Positions 1 to 11,145 of a stretch of DNA of 64,000 nt are shown here, piece by piece (the first letter of the stretch is position 1; each line of letters starts with the position of its first letter). The notes below the pieces were generated by a model. The model had not been told where the DNA came from, did not search any database, and worked only from the letters and a program-made list of their open reading frames with translations. The translations under genes and the position numbers were made by a program. This stretch comes from Macrolepiota albuminosa (taxonomy: Eukaryota > Basidiomycota > Agaricomycetes > Agaricales > Agaricaceae): contig JAMWFC010000080.1 in the NCBI GenBank assembly GCA_027475525.1, positions 372,001 to 436,000 on the forward strand. The letters run 5' to 3'.

Positions 1-32
1 CGGAATCAACGAAAAACGTAAAGTAAACTTAC

Positions 33-297
33 TTGTTTTCTATGTGATATGTGTCCCGATAATCTACCGCTTGCGCCATCAGTTTCCCGAGTTTTGGATG
101 AGTGAGTCCCGTCTTCCCAGCTCGAACACCCATGTTTCGCATGACGATACAAAGAAAGCCGCCTTTTTCTGACTTCTTCTCTCCACATCCCAAGATTTCG
201 TCAAAGGAAAGCCATGTCCCCTCAATAGGAGTTCTGAGGTCTACTTTAGTAGACCGAGGTTTTACTACCTGCCTTTTTGGGGGTCTTCCCCCTTTTC
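33..297 (-). other. Possible coding exon of an unrecognised gene at the window edge
   Basis: On the minus strand one frame stays open for about 88 codons and ends at a good donor (GTAAGT at 32-27). The peptide is mixed and non-repetitive, with stretches such as TPIEGTWLSFDEILG and KTGLTHPKLGKLMAQ, and looks more like coding than chance. I do not recognise the family. The gene would continue beyond the left edge. An overlapping shorter minus frame (6-188) is an alternative reading of the same bases. Confidence 0.3.
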
Positions 298-399
298 AGA
301 GTATGCTTGTACTCTTCTGCCTCTCCTTTCAGCACCATCAGCACAGGACTGTCCTTTAGCAAGCTTGCATCTCCTCAACTCCATCTGTTGTTAGGGTGA

Positions 400-786
400 G
401 TGAGTTTTAGTTCAATACTCACTTACACCAACGCCGACCATGGAGGAAACCCTGACAATGGTTGTTCTACTTCGGGCTCCATGCTCATGGTAGCTGGCGG
501 TGCCATCAGTTGGATGTCTAAATTACAGATCATTGTGACACTGACAAGCACTGAAGCCGAGTTCATAACTGATAGCAAGACAGGCTGAGAATTATGCTGG
601 CTGCGAAACTTGCTTGCAGATGTCTGCATGCCTCAGTCCATCACACCCATCCTCAATATAGATAAACAGTCTGTAATTTTGGTTTCTAAATACACAGAGC
701 ATATGAGAAAAGGTTACGCAGTAAAACGCAATTTCTGAAAGACCAAATACTACGTATGACTCGACAGTGCACGGTCTAATCAATGC
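400..786 (+). pseudogene. Ty1/copia retrotransposon RNase H remnant
   Basis: The plus frame reads through the conserved end of a Ty1/copia RNase H domain. In order it shows YTNADHGGNPDN, STSGSMLMVAGGAISWMSK, LTSTEAEF, WLRNLLADV and IDKQSVILVSK, which match the family pattern D-A-D-W-x-G, STSG, GGAISW-x-SK, STEAEY, WLRxLL and DNQSAI. The frame is interrupted by TGA at 586-588 and by two later stops, so it is dead. No gag, protease, integrase or LTR is visible on either side, so only the 3' end of pol survives. Confidence 0.8.
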
Positions 787-1509
787 CATGGGTAAATGAT
801 TGTGACTGGTGTCACGGCGCAGATATTCAAGACGCCCACTAATGAGGCACGGGGCTCAATGTGTGTGCTTTCATGTTCAATTCTGGAAATATAAGGGAGG
901 AACGGCCGTATAGATAGGAGATGGAAATATGTTACGGGGTGCACCGAAAAGAACACTCATGGAAATGCATAGAAAAGATGTCTTTTCATAACGTTGTTAT
1001 ACCATTCACTGGAAGCTGACGAAGTCATGTTTGAAACTCTCAGCTTGTAAACTGTAATTTTCACTGTAAATCTCAATCCAGGCCACAAAGTAGGGGGGTT
1101 CTGATGGTATATCGATGATAGTCAATCTGATGTATAGGCTCCGCACAAGTACTTCGTCATGAGACGCTATGTTGCCTCAAGGATTGGTTGGAACTTTGAC
1201 ACCTGTCAGTGTCACGGAGCTCGGGAGCCGTTGCCTCCTGTAATCTTCAATAGTTATGATATGTAGATAGATGATAGATAATGCATCGATAAGTCCAGCC
1301 GCCGTGGATTTAAGAATAGTGAGCACCGGAAAAAATTCTGCTTCCTTCTCGCTTGCAGAACATTGTGATTGTAAGTCGGATAATCAGTCGTCAAATTCCC
1401 TAACTCTTGCTGGATAATAGCCACATTGTTAGCACTATGGATCGTCCAATAACGCCACCGATGCAAAACCTTTACCACGTTCGTACCACGTACTTGTGAA
1501 ACTCAAGTT
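787..1509. other. Stretch without a recognisable gene
   Basis: Only short open frames with many stops are present. The longest (minus, 1254-1478) has no motif I can name. No repeat with another part of the window was seen. Confidence 0.5.
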
Positions 1510-2105
1510 TTAGATTGACAAATCATCATCCATGCCCAGAATCTGACAGTATGTAGGCTGAAGGTCCCAGTTCGTGTTCGAATCGTTGCACAGGCTCTCG
1601 CCAAAGAAATTCGCTGTCCTGATCTCGACCGTTACCATACCCTTGAAGCAGGTCACATTGTTAAAGTATTCGACCCACAACCAATGGTCTTGACGGTGCG
1701 TTGGATCTCTGTTGACATCGTCACTTTGTTCTGACCAGATCATTGCATAATTGAAAGGGCCAGAACAATCCCTTGAGTCCCGAAGCTTACGGGTACCGCA
1801 TTGAAGCGTTCCTTGATTTTACGGTCTACACGTTCCTCGGTAGCAACGTAATCCGGTGCGAGAGAGAGCGATTCTACCACGAAAACCTCCGGCCTATTGA
1901 GCTGCCCGTTCAAGAGCCGGACAAAGAGAACATCGGTTATCCGGTAAGCTGGCTGTAGTGGATGACACCGATGATTTGCTGATTTGACCCCTTTTCGGTC
2001 CTTGGGTATACAGATAGGCACCATTGCGACTGTGAAAAATGCGTTCACATTCAGCAACAAAACCACGGTCTTCCGTCCAGGCGAACTTATAGTGTTAATG
2101 AGCAA
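1510..2105 (-). other. Two abutting minus-strand open frames, product unrecognised
   Basis: Frames 2105-1740 (121 codons) and 1743-1510 (77 codons) overlap by four bases at an ATGA. The first begins with a hydrophobic stretch (VVLLLNVNAFFTVAMVPI), possibly a membrane segment. The second contains NVTCFKGMV and several Cys. They could be pieces of one spliced or broken gene. I could not join them with convincing splice sites and do not recognise the product. Confidence 0.2.
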
Positions 2106-2818
2106 TGCAAAAACTCCGAAGGTCTGTTACGTTTTCAGGGATAAATATAAATTATGTCTGACGCGATGACATTCAGGGGCAGAGATACAAATCGAGAGAT
2201 CCGATCGAAAAAGCTGTATACGATGTTAGACGAGCTAAGGTTTCGAAAGAAGCTTTGCGTGTAATGAACACGGCGAACAACCGTGTCTTACATTCAGACC
2301 TGGAAGTGATATCCTAGAAACCTGATTAGTTGACAGAAATGCTTTGACAAGTACCTTTGTTACCTAATAAACTCGATGGTATCGTGAGCTGAGGAATAGC
2401 TACAGTGCTGAAAGACGTCAGTCAGTCTACAGAGAGAGATGTTGCGCGGATAATTGCCGAGGTCAGGAATGATGAGCGAGTAGTGTGTGAAAGAGACCGA
2501 GGGGTGAGTCGAACGCGAGTGCAGAAGGGGCGCAGTCAGCGAAGATAGAAGAGAGTGGCAGTACTAGTGATCGCTGCTTTTAAGCTTGAGTTTAGAAAAA
2601 GAAACTAATTATGCATTTAACCTCGAATCACTTTCTTCAAATTTAGCTGTCCCTGCATATGAATCAATCATTTGAAATTATTTTGTTGGCCCACAATGTA
2701 TCTTCGTATCGAGTCAGCCGTTCATTTATTATATCACGATATACACAAAAATACTACGATGGACAAAGTACGCACTTCAGGCTCTCCTGGGTCCAGGTCA
2801 AAATCCTAGTGTTTCCAT
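2106..2818. other. Spacer downstream of the kinase-like gene
   Basis: Intergenic sequence beyond the 3' end of the kinase-like gene. No coding pattern, repeat or RNA gene was recognised. Confidence 0.5.
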
Positions 2819-4437
2819 TCACTGTTGAAGATGAGATAATTTGTGGAAGAATGTTATGCGGACGCGGACAAATCGAGCTACTCGGCGTATGGAACTAATA
2901 ATGTCGAATACCAATGGATATTCACAGATACGCCGCAGAAATCGAAGGTAAGGCGGAACAGGAGGCTCACGGAAAGCTGTCCATTTGTTCACAAAATTGG
3001 GATCAAGGCCTGCCCATCGATCGTAGGTATCATACAGCCTAGCTGTACCATTGGATCGAGGTATTGAAGAGGACAGTATGTGTTCAGGTGTCTGAGGAAG
3101 GACCTCTTGTTCAAAAAATCGTAAGGCTTCTGAGGCTTTGAAACGCCGTTCAATGTATCGGGTTGTCATCATGTCGAATAAGGGTGCCAGCATGGGAACG
3201 GTCCGCGTCAGATGCTAAATCATGCAATCAAATACTTTTTAGAGCAGGCGAAAGAGTTTATATAGCTAACTTACTTGAAACTCGTGACAGAACAGGACGC
3301 CTAGCATCCCAACGTCAAAGGCAAAGGGGTTAAAATCAAACTCGCCCTGAGACGTATCCGCTGGGGCTTGATCACACAACGTGTTAAAAGCTATATGGCT
3401 GGGGAGGCGACACTCGTCCAAAGACTTTGTCGGCGGGAATATTGTGGACCCATCGAAGTCACAAAACGCGTAAGTCAATTTACCCTGTGAGCGTAGTAAC
3501 CGGCGAAGTGGATTGTTATCGTCAAAAAGGTCTGTGTCAAGATGGTTGACTAAAATATTGCTTGTCTTGATGTCCTGGGCCAAAGATGTATTAGAGGAAA
3601 TTGAACCGTAAGCATGGCTACGTACGCCATGAAATATTCTGTGTTCATGAAGGAAGGATAGTCCCTGACACCAAGATAAGGACCAGTTCAGTGAAGGGCG
3701 GTAAAAACTGCACATTTAATAGACAGTGTATGAAATGAAAAACTTCATGTATATTTTGCAAAGGAGGACCTAGAGGGATGATACCCCACCTTGTTCGTAA
3801 GCTCTCGGTAAGCAAGATGTTCATTTATGGAAGATACTCTTACCTTGGCATGATAGCAAGCCAATGTCCTTCATACGGAAGAAGATCAAGAACTGGTATC
3901 ACATTACAAAAGTCACTTATGGACCGTGGTACTCCTTGGTTCTGGAGGTATCTTAGAACACGAAACTCTTCACTGTCGTCTAGTATTGCTTTCACTGCAA
4001 CGTGGCGCCCGCACTGATCTTGAGCAAAACTAATAGTGGCCTGTCAGCCCAGGAGAAATAATCAGCATGGTTGTGAATATAAGAAAAGAAAAGGAAGGAA
4101 GGAAGAGAAAGGATCGCAAGGTACGTACCCGATGGCCAGTGTATGCGTGAAAAGGCGGGAACGCCTCTGAACTATCGCCTTCAAAACCACCTTCATATGG
4201 ATAGGGAAACACAGTCTCTCGTGGTTTTGCGCCAGGCGGGTACATTTCAACAACAATATCATCGTCTTCATATTGATGCCGGTGATACAAAGTGTAACCA
4301 TGTTCAAGAAACCACGACCTGACGCGACCTGAGTCCCACCAGGTGACTCTCCGACAAAGAAGTTGGTAAAATCCTGGGTCTCCTTCCGGTGGGGCTTTCC
4401 GAAGTAGAGAATCAAGATTGTCATCTTGCGACGACAT
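2819..4437 (-). CDS. Protein kinase-like protein (HGD/DFD variant), 438 aa, six exons
   Basis: Exons on the minus strand are 4437-4129, 4040-3844, 3789-3714, 3664-3626, 3574-3275 and 3214-2819. All five introns are GT-AG and all phases agree. A Lys subdomain (GRHVAVKAI, Lys120) is followed by VIPVLDLLPYEGHWLAIMPR-WG, FLHEHRIFHGDIKTSNILV and CDFDGS, as in a kinase-like family common in Agaricomycetes. The usual HRD is HGD (residues 206-208) and the DFG is DFD (246-248). The putative catalytic Asp208 and Asn213 are kept, but the glycine-rich loop is degenerate, so activity is uncertain. The MSSQ start was chosen over an in-frame ATG at 4527 because a TATA-like run lies between them. The gene appears intact. 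A pogo element now lies 99 bp upstream of the ATG. Confidence 0.86.
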
Positions 4438-4481
4438 GATGTATGAGCAAGGGTGACTTTCAAGGCAGTCTGTACTGTAGT

Positions 4482-4490
4482 TTATATATA
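4482..4490 (-). promoter_or_regulatory. TATA-like element of the kinase-like gene
   Basis: TATATATAA on the minus strand, about 45 bp before the chosen ATG at 4437. It lies between the two candidate start codons and supports the downstream one. Confidence 0.4.
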
Positions 4491-4925
4491 GGTGGGAAAA
4501 CGGCGAAAATTTGTCAGCATTAAACATTACATAAGTACAGTCGAACTTCTTATAACCGATGGCCCCTCCGTGGAAGCCAAAAAGTATGGGTTTCTAGGGG
4601 TTATCGGGTACGAGAGAGGTCAATTTTAAGAGCCATTTTCAGCCTTATTTTTAGTTGTATGGACTATGTATGACTATGTACATAATTTAAAAACAATTTA
4701 CTCTAATTTTCTGCTGAAATATTCATTAAGAGTGGTTGGTCGAAGGGATTGAAATTCCTCAAGGCGTGTTTGCCTCCCAAAGTTTGCAAGAATACTTTCC
4801 ACTTCACGCGCAAATGGCTGATTTAAATCAGCAACGTACTTGAGAATAGTTGAGGCTGCGTCAAGTGCTTCCTGGCGTGATGGCTTCTCATCAATTACTT
4901 CGTTGTTCCTGATATTGCCACCCTG

Positions 4926-5490
4926 TATGGTGGGCCACCTGTGTCAACCAGGATTTGAACTTGTACGTTCGAATCCTGCCACTGCCACCTGTTATTCAGG
5001 CCTGTGTCAGCCAGGATTTGAACTTGTATGTTCAAATCCTGCCACTGCCACCTGTTATCCAGGTTATTTTAGAGTCATTATTTGCCAATATCAAATGTTT
5101 TACCCCTTTCCTCACCTCATTTTTGTCACAGTTCATACAAAAAGTTGTTTTCTTGCTATAGACAGTAGTTGAATTAAATTGTCATAACAAGGCTGAAATA
5201 GTAATTTAAATATATATTTACTTATTTTAAAGTATAGTTAGCATGGGAAAATGATCACTTTTGATGAGGGCTCCATCAAAGCCCTCACCAAAAGTGATCA
5301 AGACCTTAACTACTCATTTTTGTCACAATTCATACATTTTTTTTTGCTATAGACAGATGCCTGGTTACTGATATGTTAATGTTATCTCAACTTTGAAAAT
5401 AATCAGGAATAATCATGTAGTTGAATCAAATTCTCATCACTTAAGCCTTTACGTGTTCAAGACTGAAATAGTAATCGGTTCTGAACTTGA
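4926..5490 (+). repeat. Left terminal inverted repeat of element A
   Basis: It matches the reverse complement of about 10530-11144, with small indels. It contains a 63-bp tandem unit (starts 4941 and 5004), a 49-nt hairpin (5252-5300, arms TGATCACTTTTG and CAAAAGTGATCA), and a further shared stretch around 5400-5480 (AAGCCTTTACGTGTTCAAG). Confidence 0.85.
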
Positions 5491-5806
5491 TCCCATCCCT
5501 TACCTTTCAAGTTGTCTTCGAGATTCTCTTGTAGTAATCCCATGCAGAGAATTCATTGGACATGCATCTAATGACACACAAAGGTAATTGTTTCTGACAA
5601 CTGAATGCCTCCTTACACTTATCTGTAGTTCTTATACGTGCAAGCACAGTCATTGTAAGCTTAATGGGATGCTCAAGCTCAATTGCGTGCTGAATCTTAC
5701 AACATGTGTTCCAAATTCTATCTATGCTCTTGGCTACAATGGCCTTTAAATATGACTTTGAAGCACAAGCAGCATTATCAACATTGTTGTTGACCTCTCA
5801 TCCTTT

Positions 5807-7430
5807 ATGGCTACTCCAACCAACAATAATCCTACTGGCATCAATCAGTTCAAGGACTGTCGTAAGTATGACATTTTTGTGCAATTACTTTTGCTAACAG
5901 TTTCATCTACTTATAGCCAAGACTGATGATGAATGTGTTGAGGCTATTATTCGGGAATACCACCGCCGTGGTGTTCAAAATTGTGCTGAGGTCAGTGATC
6001 TCCTCTGGAAGGAGCATGACATTAAAATAAGGTCTGTTGACTTTTAACTTGTCTAACTTAGATATTGACTTTGTAATTGTTAGTGATACCACCATTGCTC
6101 GCCGCCACAAGCAATATGGGCTTCAAGGAAGCAGTGCTACTACCAAGGCCTTACCTTTGGTAGAGAAGCATCAAATGGTACTCAATGAGATGTCTCTTAA
6201 TCCTACCAGTCGAAGAGGCCCAGATTCAATTCAGGAGGGAATTCTATTGAATACTGGATTATCTCTTACAAGGTAGGTTTTTTCATACATTTTCAACAAG
6301 TTACGCATGTTACAATTTTCCAGGGAATTTGTTTGTTCTGAAATGCACCTTCAAGATCCTCAGGGATTTGAAATTTGCCAGCCTGGATCTAAGAAGATTC
6401 ATCGAGTTGTTTTAGTCTTCCTTGGGCCTCACCCATGAGTGGTCTGGAGATGGTCACGATAAACCGGCCTCTATAGGATTTCCTATATGAGGAGTTCACA
6501 ATGTTTGGAGTGGAAAATGGTTGGGGTTGTGGGTTGTGCCCAATAATAAGTGCCAAAAAGCAGTCGCACTTCTGTTCCTCTGTCTTATTAATGAGTTTGG
6601 AGGTGAGCAATAACTTGATTCATTGCAAAGTTTACAATACTGATTTTTACAATAGGTCAGCCACCAGCTGCGATAACAAATGACTCTAGAAACTAACTTT
6701 CACACAAATTCTGTAGAAATGCTGATCCAGATGAGCACCGACTGTGGAAGTGAGACCAGCCAGGTTTTTGGACTTGCCAATGCTTTGAGGTCATCATAAT
6801 TACTTACTGCCTTTGTACTTTGTCAATTTGATCATTCTTTCAGAGAATACTTCCATCCCCAGCTATCAACTGGAGAACTCCCAGCTCACCGATTCCTCCG
6901 AAGTGTCCGCAATATCACAATTGAAAGAGAATGGCTTGCATTGCGTCTTTAATGGGAAGACAACATCAAGCAATTTTGGATGGCTGGAGCATAATGTCTA
7001 TGTCAAATCCAACCCTGATCATTAGTATGCTACTTCTGACTCCTTTTATTTTTTTTATTTGATAATTTTTTTGATAGCAATCTTGTTCAGTGGTTATGGC
7101 CTCCTCTTATTCAGGCCAAACTTGACAAGCTGAAAGACCGCTTCAACAACCATATTGTCTAAAAAGATTCCACAGAAAAAACCCTTCTGGTGTCACACCT
7201 AATGTTGCTATGGCATTTCCAGAGAAATATGGTGGAGAGAACTGTATGCAAGTTGTTGACACTTCAATCTTGCCAAAATTGATTGAGGCTATTCAAGAGA
7301 GAGAGGAGAATGTTCTTGAGTTCTGCACCCCTGAGTATAGTGCACGAGCACAGACAGTATTTGATTCTTTGCATATCTAGGACATAACTTTTCTTAATGT
7401 TTGGTCTGTTTTCTCTGCAATGTTGCCTTT
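5807..7430 (+). pseudogene. rve-type integrase / DDE transposase of element A (broken)
   Basis: The start MATPTNNNPTGINQ is followed by short introns and KTDDECVEAIIREYHRR, DTTIARRHKQYGL and NPTSRRGPDSIQEGI. The core has SGDGHDK (first Asp), WSGKWLGLWVVPNN, STDCGSETSQVFGLANAL (second Asp), HRFLRSVRNITIERE (Glu), NLVQWLWPPLIQ and GVTPNVAMAFPEKYGGE. This is the order seen in an integrase-core family common in Agaricomycetes. One extra C near 6435 (CACCCATGAG where CACCATGAG is expected) shifts the frame. Stops follow, including a TGA where Trp is expected, so the gene is dead. It is probably the enzyme that moved element A. Its C-terminal end abuts the LINE insertion at 7440. Confidence 0.8.
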
Positions 7431-7458
7431 GATGTAAATGTAGTACTAGTATGCAATT

Positions 7459-8097
7459 CAAGGATCCTCTCACTCTTTGTTATAATGGCAATTAGAGAGA
7501 TAAACAACGAAAAAAGATATGAATGGATAAGAGATGCCACAAGATGGCCAAATAGTGGGTGTGTCGTCTGACAGTAAGTGACGTCAAGCTGGGAGCCAAT
7601 AAGTTTATCATATTTAGGATACAGCCTAGATAGAAAGCTAAGGTGTGCAGAGGCCAAACCTGAACGTTATCAGAAAACAAGGACTTAACTGCACACATTA
7701 CACAACCAGCCCTAACACCCTCAATGACTTCTGAGGCCACCAGCTCTGTGCATCTAGCTGAGGAGTAGTGTATGACCTCCAATTGGACTTCCCTTTTCAG
7801 GCCAGCAAAGCACAAGCATTCGACAAAGATGTGGTGCTTGTCCTTAACAGTGATGGCACAACCAAACTGGCAGATGGCTGAATGGGACTTGCCTCTGGCC
7901 TGCAAGCATTGAGCAAGCCATGAGGAGCTGACTGGTGTGAGCATAAAGCTGAATAACTATGGAGTATGATAACAGCAGTGGGGCAGCATGTGCCCTCAAA
8001 ATAATCTACATAGCAATGTGGTAATCAGACACAAGATACAGAGTAACAACCTGTTGATATCAGGAGAAGATGCAATGCGGCTGCAAGGAGTGACAAA
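7459..8097 (-). mobile_element. 5'-truncated non-LTR (LINE-like) fragment
   Basis: The fragment is bounded by a perfect 19-bp direct repeat, GTAGTACTAGTATGCAATT, at 7440-7458 and 8098-8116. The minus frame 7944-7492 contains CQFGCAITVKDKHHIFVECL, the C-x3-C-x8-H-x3-C type knuckle found at the C-terminus of fungal LINE reverse transcriptases. No RT core remains, so it is a short 3' fragment. No clear poly-A tail is present. The long, exact duplication suggests a fairly recent target-primed insertion. Confidence 0.7.
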
Positions 8098-8169
8098 GTA
8101 GTACTAGTATGCAATTTGAGGGACTATTTTCAACATCGTTATGAAACTATGGACGTAATAGAGATTCAG

Positions 8170-10351
8170 TCAATCTTTATGAGGAGGAGTGAAACCATGA
8201 TGAAGGGGGCCCCGAGAAACTTCTGCACCCTTCAATTTCAATTGTTTGCACATCTCATTGCACTTGTGTGCCTTTACCCATGCCTTGATGCCTTTAAGAC
8301 CTTTATCCCAGAATTCTATATCTTTAGCTTGGCTAAATATATAATAAATGAGTCAATTATTATCTCAAACAATTTGAAGAAACGTACGAATGAGCTTGTG
8401 GGTCAAACAAAATCACCGATCGATCTAAGCTGGCAACAACACCTATGCCAAATGTCAGAAAAGAGCACACAACAAAACAAGAATGCCACCTTGAAGGTCT
8501 GTCAGGACCATATCACTATCAGTATCAATCAGCATGTGATGAGCATAGGCATTAAGTGCAACACCAACAACATCAACACTTTGTCCAGCTGTGACACTGC
8601 CACTGAATTTATGCTCAGTATACAGTGAGGTCATGTCAAGAAGTGGTGCAGCAAGGAACGATTCAAAAATGAGACTTGATTCCTCATCAAGCCAACAGTT
8701 AGTGGCCTTGCCAACAAATGCTCCTTCACTATTCCAGCGAATATCTATATAGTTGATGATAGTCAGTAATGACATGGCAAGTCAGTAATAGGTATGAATT
8801 TACAGGGAATTCGTACTCCATATGTTTCAGCACGAGTTGCAAATGATTTAGTAAAGTATTGGCCAAGAATAAGAAGCTTGAGTTCATCAATGAGGTCAGT
8901 GCGGTTTGAAATTTCATCAACTTCAGAGCCTACTCCACATTGAAAAATGGCATACATCTTACTTCCAATGTGCCCCTGTTATTCTTCAACTAAAATATAA
9001 AAATAAATGCTGTAGATTGATACATACTATAAACACATATTTTGTGGCACCTTTGGATAAGTAACCACCCTCTGACTTCTCACTAGCAGTAAATTGACAC
9101 CAGTTCTTTGCAATCTCTATCTCCTCATTGCGGGAGACAACCTCATCTAGATTGCCTGCAGAATCAATAGTGAAACTAGTTTTATCAAACTCATACTTGT
9201 TAAACTCAATTTGAGGAGCTGTTGGGAGTTTTCATGGACAAAAAGCACTGGTATACTCTGTAATAGTAGAGATGCCTTAGAAATATTAGTCAGCAGGCAA
9301 AGATATAGCACGAGAATGAAAACATACTTCCAGAGGCCTTACGTTTTGTAGATGGCTGGTTACAAGCAATTGAGCAGGCTACTGAACGGCGAGCAGATGG
9401 CTAAGCAGATAGATAATATAGGTCATCATCATCTAAAGCCTGTTTTTAAATCAGTGATGTCAAGCTAAGATGTGAGTTATATCACTAACTGATGAAACCT
9501 CATGAGCATAAACACAGAGGCTAAGTTTGTAAGCTTTGAAGTCCATGTCCAAGACCTTTGACTCAGACCAAAGCCCATTGTACATTGCATCGATAGTGCC
9601 AGTAAGGTATTCCTTGGTAGGTTTGAAATTGATGACAGACTTCAATGTTACAATTCCAAACTTGGCACTAAGCCATATTGAGAAGTATCACTATAAAAAT
9701 GAAACAAGAACATACTCTTGAAAGTTTAACTTAAGGCCACTCACATTAGCAAATGGAGTTCCTGACCATGCTATTTCAAGAGTGCTTTGCGTGCCATCTA
9801 AGAGAGACTTTACAGAATCTGAAGAGAAGTTATCTTGGCCTTTATATGGGCTGCTTCAGCCAGTTTGAGACCTTTATTTCTGGTTGTTGGTTGGTTGAGG
9901 TGATGTTAATTGGCAGAAGCTTGAAAAATAGCTGCATGGAAAAGAATCTCATCTGCTGAGACACTGGCAGCTGAAATAATGATATGATAGGAGTCAGTCA
10001 CAGCACAACAAGACATTGAAGCAATCACTCACTGCCAACAGTGCCTAATGAAGCCGTTTCTTCAATACAATTAGCCAAATCTGTAAAACAATAGAGTGAT
10101 ATGGCTCACATTCATGACATGCACCACAAAGAACATTTTTCATAAAGGGGAATGTAACAGAACAACCTTTATACTGAGGTTCAGCCTGAGAGCATAAATG
10201 AGTTAGATGAATGATAGAGAGAGTTCTTTTAACACACTTCAATTGCTTCATGCTCAATAAGTGATGAGGCTTTTGACAGTTTTTTGCACTTCATATACTG
10301 ATCTTCAGTGAGTTTATGAAAGAGGATTGCACACCTGCTACAAATGCCCAT
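8170..10351 (-). pseudogene. Alpha-type protein kinase with Cys-rich N-terminus (broken), cargo of element A
   Basis: The gene starts at 10351 with MGICSRCAILFHKLTEDQ, then MKCKKLSKASS, AEPQYKGCSVTFPFMK and LCGACHEC, a zinc-ribbon-like head. The kinase part shows FDKTSFTIDSAGNLDE, NWCQFTASEKSEGGYLSKGA, MYAIFQCGVGSEVDEIS, LILGQYFTKSFATRAETYGV, YIDIRWNSEGAFVG, DVVGVALNAYAHHMLIDTD, VLTDLQG, ILFDPQAHS, and an end of the type KAHKCNEMCKQLKLK. TDLQG and FDPQAHS match the ATP/phosphate-binding end of alpha-kinases. Several exons carry stops (for example at about 9925 and 9400) and one intron boundary cannot be resolved, so it is a pseudogene. It faces the integrase gene and lies wholly inside the TIRs. 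Confidence 0.8.
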
Positions 10352-10529
10352 GGCTAGCTATGATACAGAAAAGTTATGAAGAGGCTTATTTCAACTAGAA
10401 AATTTAAGGTTCAGACCGCGACACTGTGTCAGGCAGAGAAAAGTCTGCACATACCCAAGTTCCGCTGCAATAATCAGAAATAACCATAACCAACAAAACA
10501 GAAATTAATAGGTTCTTAGATGCTACGGT

Positions 10530-11144
10530 TGATCAATTGTTACTTCAGCCTTGAACATGTAAAGGCTTGAGTGATGACAATTTCAACTCAGAATAATCAA
10601 AACATAATGAGAAAGACTCACCCAGCAACGTCATCAAAAATAGATTGTTGAGGAGCCTGAACCATGTAGTTAGTGAGTCTGCACAAAATGTGATGACAGT
10701 CAGTGCTTATAAAGACTCAGAATATTCCCATCACTGATTCTGAATGCATGATTATTAGAGGGGTTAAGGTCTTGATCACTTTTAGTGAGGGCTTTGATAG
10801 AGCCCTTGTCAAAAGTGATCATTTTTCCATGCTAACTAAATTTTAAAATAAATAAATAAATATTTGAATTAGTATTTCAGCGTAAAGGCTTAATTTAATT
10901 CAACTGTCTAGAGCAAGAAAAAAAAATTTTGTATGAACTGTGACAAAAATGAGGTGAGGAAAGAGGTAAAACATTTGATATTGGTTAAATAATGACTCTA
11001 AAATAACCTGGATAACAGATAGCAGTGGCAGGATTCAAACATATAAGTTCAAATCCTGGCTGACACAGGCCTAAATAACAGGTGGCAGTGGCAGAATTTG
11101 AACGTATAAGTTCAAATCCTGGCTGACACAAGTGGCCCACCGTA
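10530..11144 (-). repeat. Right terminal inverted repeat of element A
   Basis: Reverse-complement partner of 4926-5490. It has the same two tandem units near the end and the same hairpin at 10773-10821. The inner boundary is approximate. Confidence 0.83.
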
Positions 11145-11145
11145 C

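Larger units (their letters stand above)
4926..11144. mobile_element. Element A: long-TIR DNA element with integrase and alpha-kinase genes
   Basis: Inverted copies of about 0.6 kb bound the element, beginning TATGGTGGGCCACCTGTGTC on the left and TACGGTGGGCCACTTGTGTC on the reverse of the right. Inside are two convergent genes: an rve-type integrase (plus) and an alpha-kinase (minus). Flanks read CACCCTG on the left and, after removing the solo LTR, TACTCTG on the right, a probable 7-bp target duplication with two C/T changes. The host is the pogo transposase gene. The element's family name is unknown to me. A LINE fragment is nested in it. Confidence 0.82.

Noticed and set aside
1773..2169. 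Two plus-strand frames of about 61 codons
   Set aside because: Short, without motifs, and opposite to longer minus frames of equal uncertainty.
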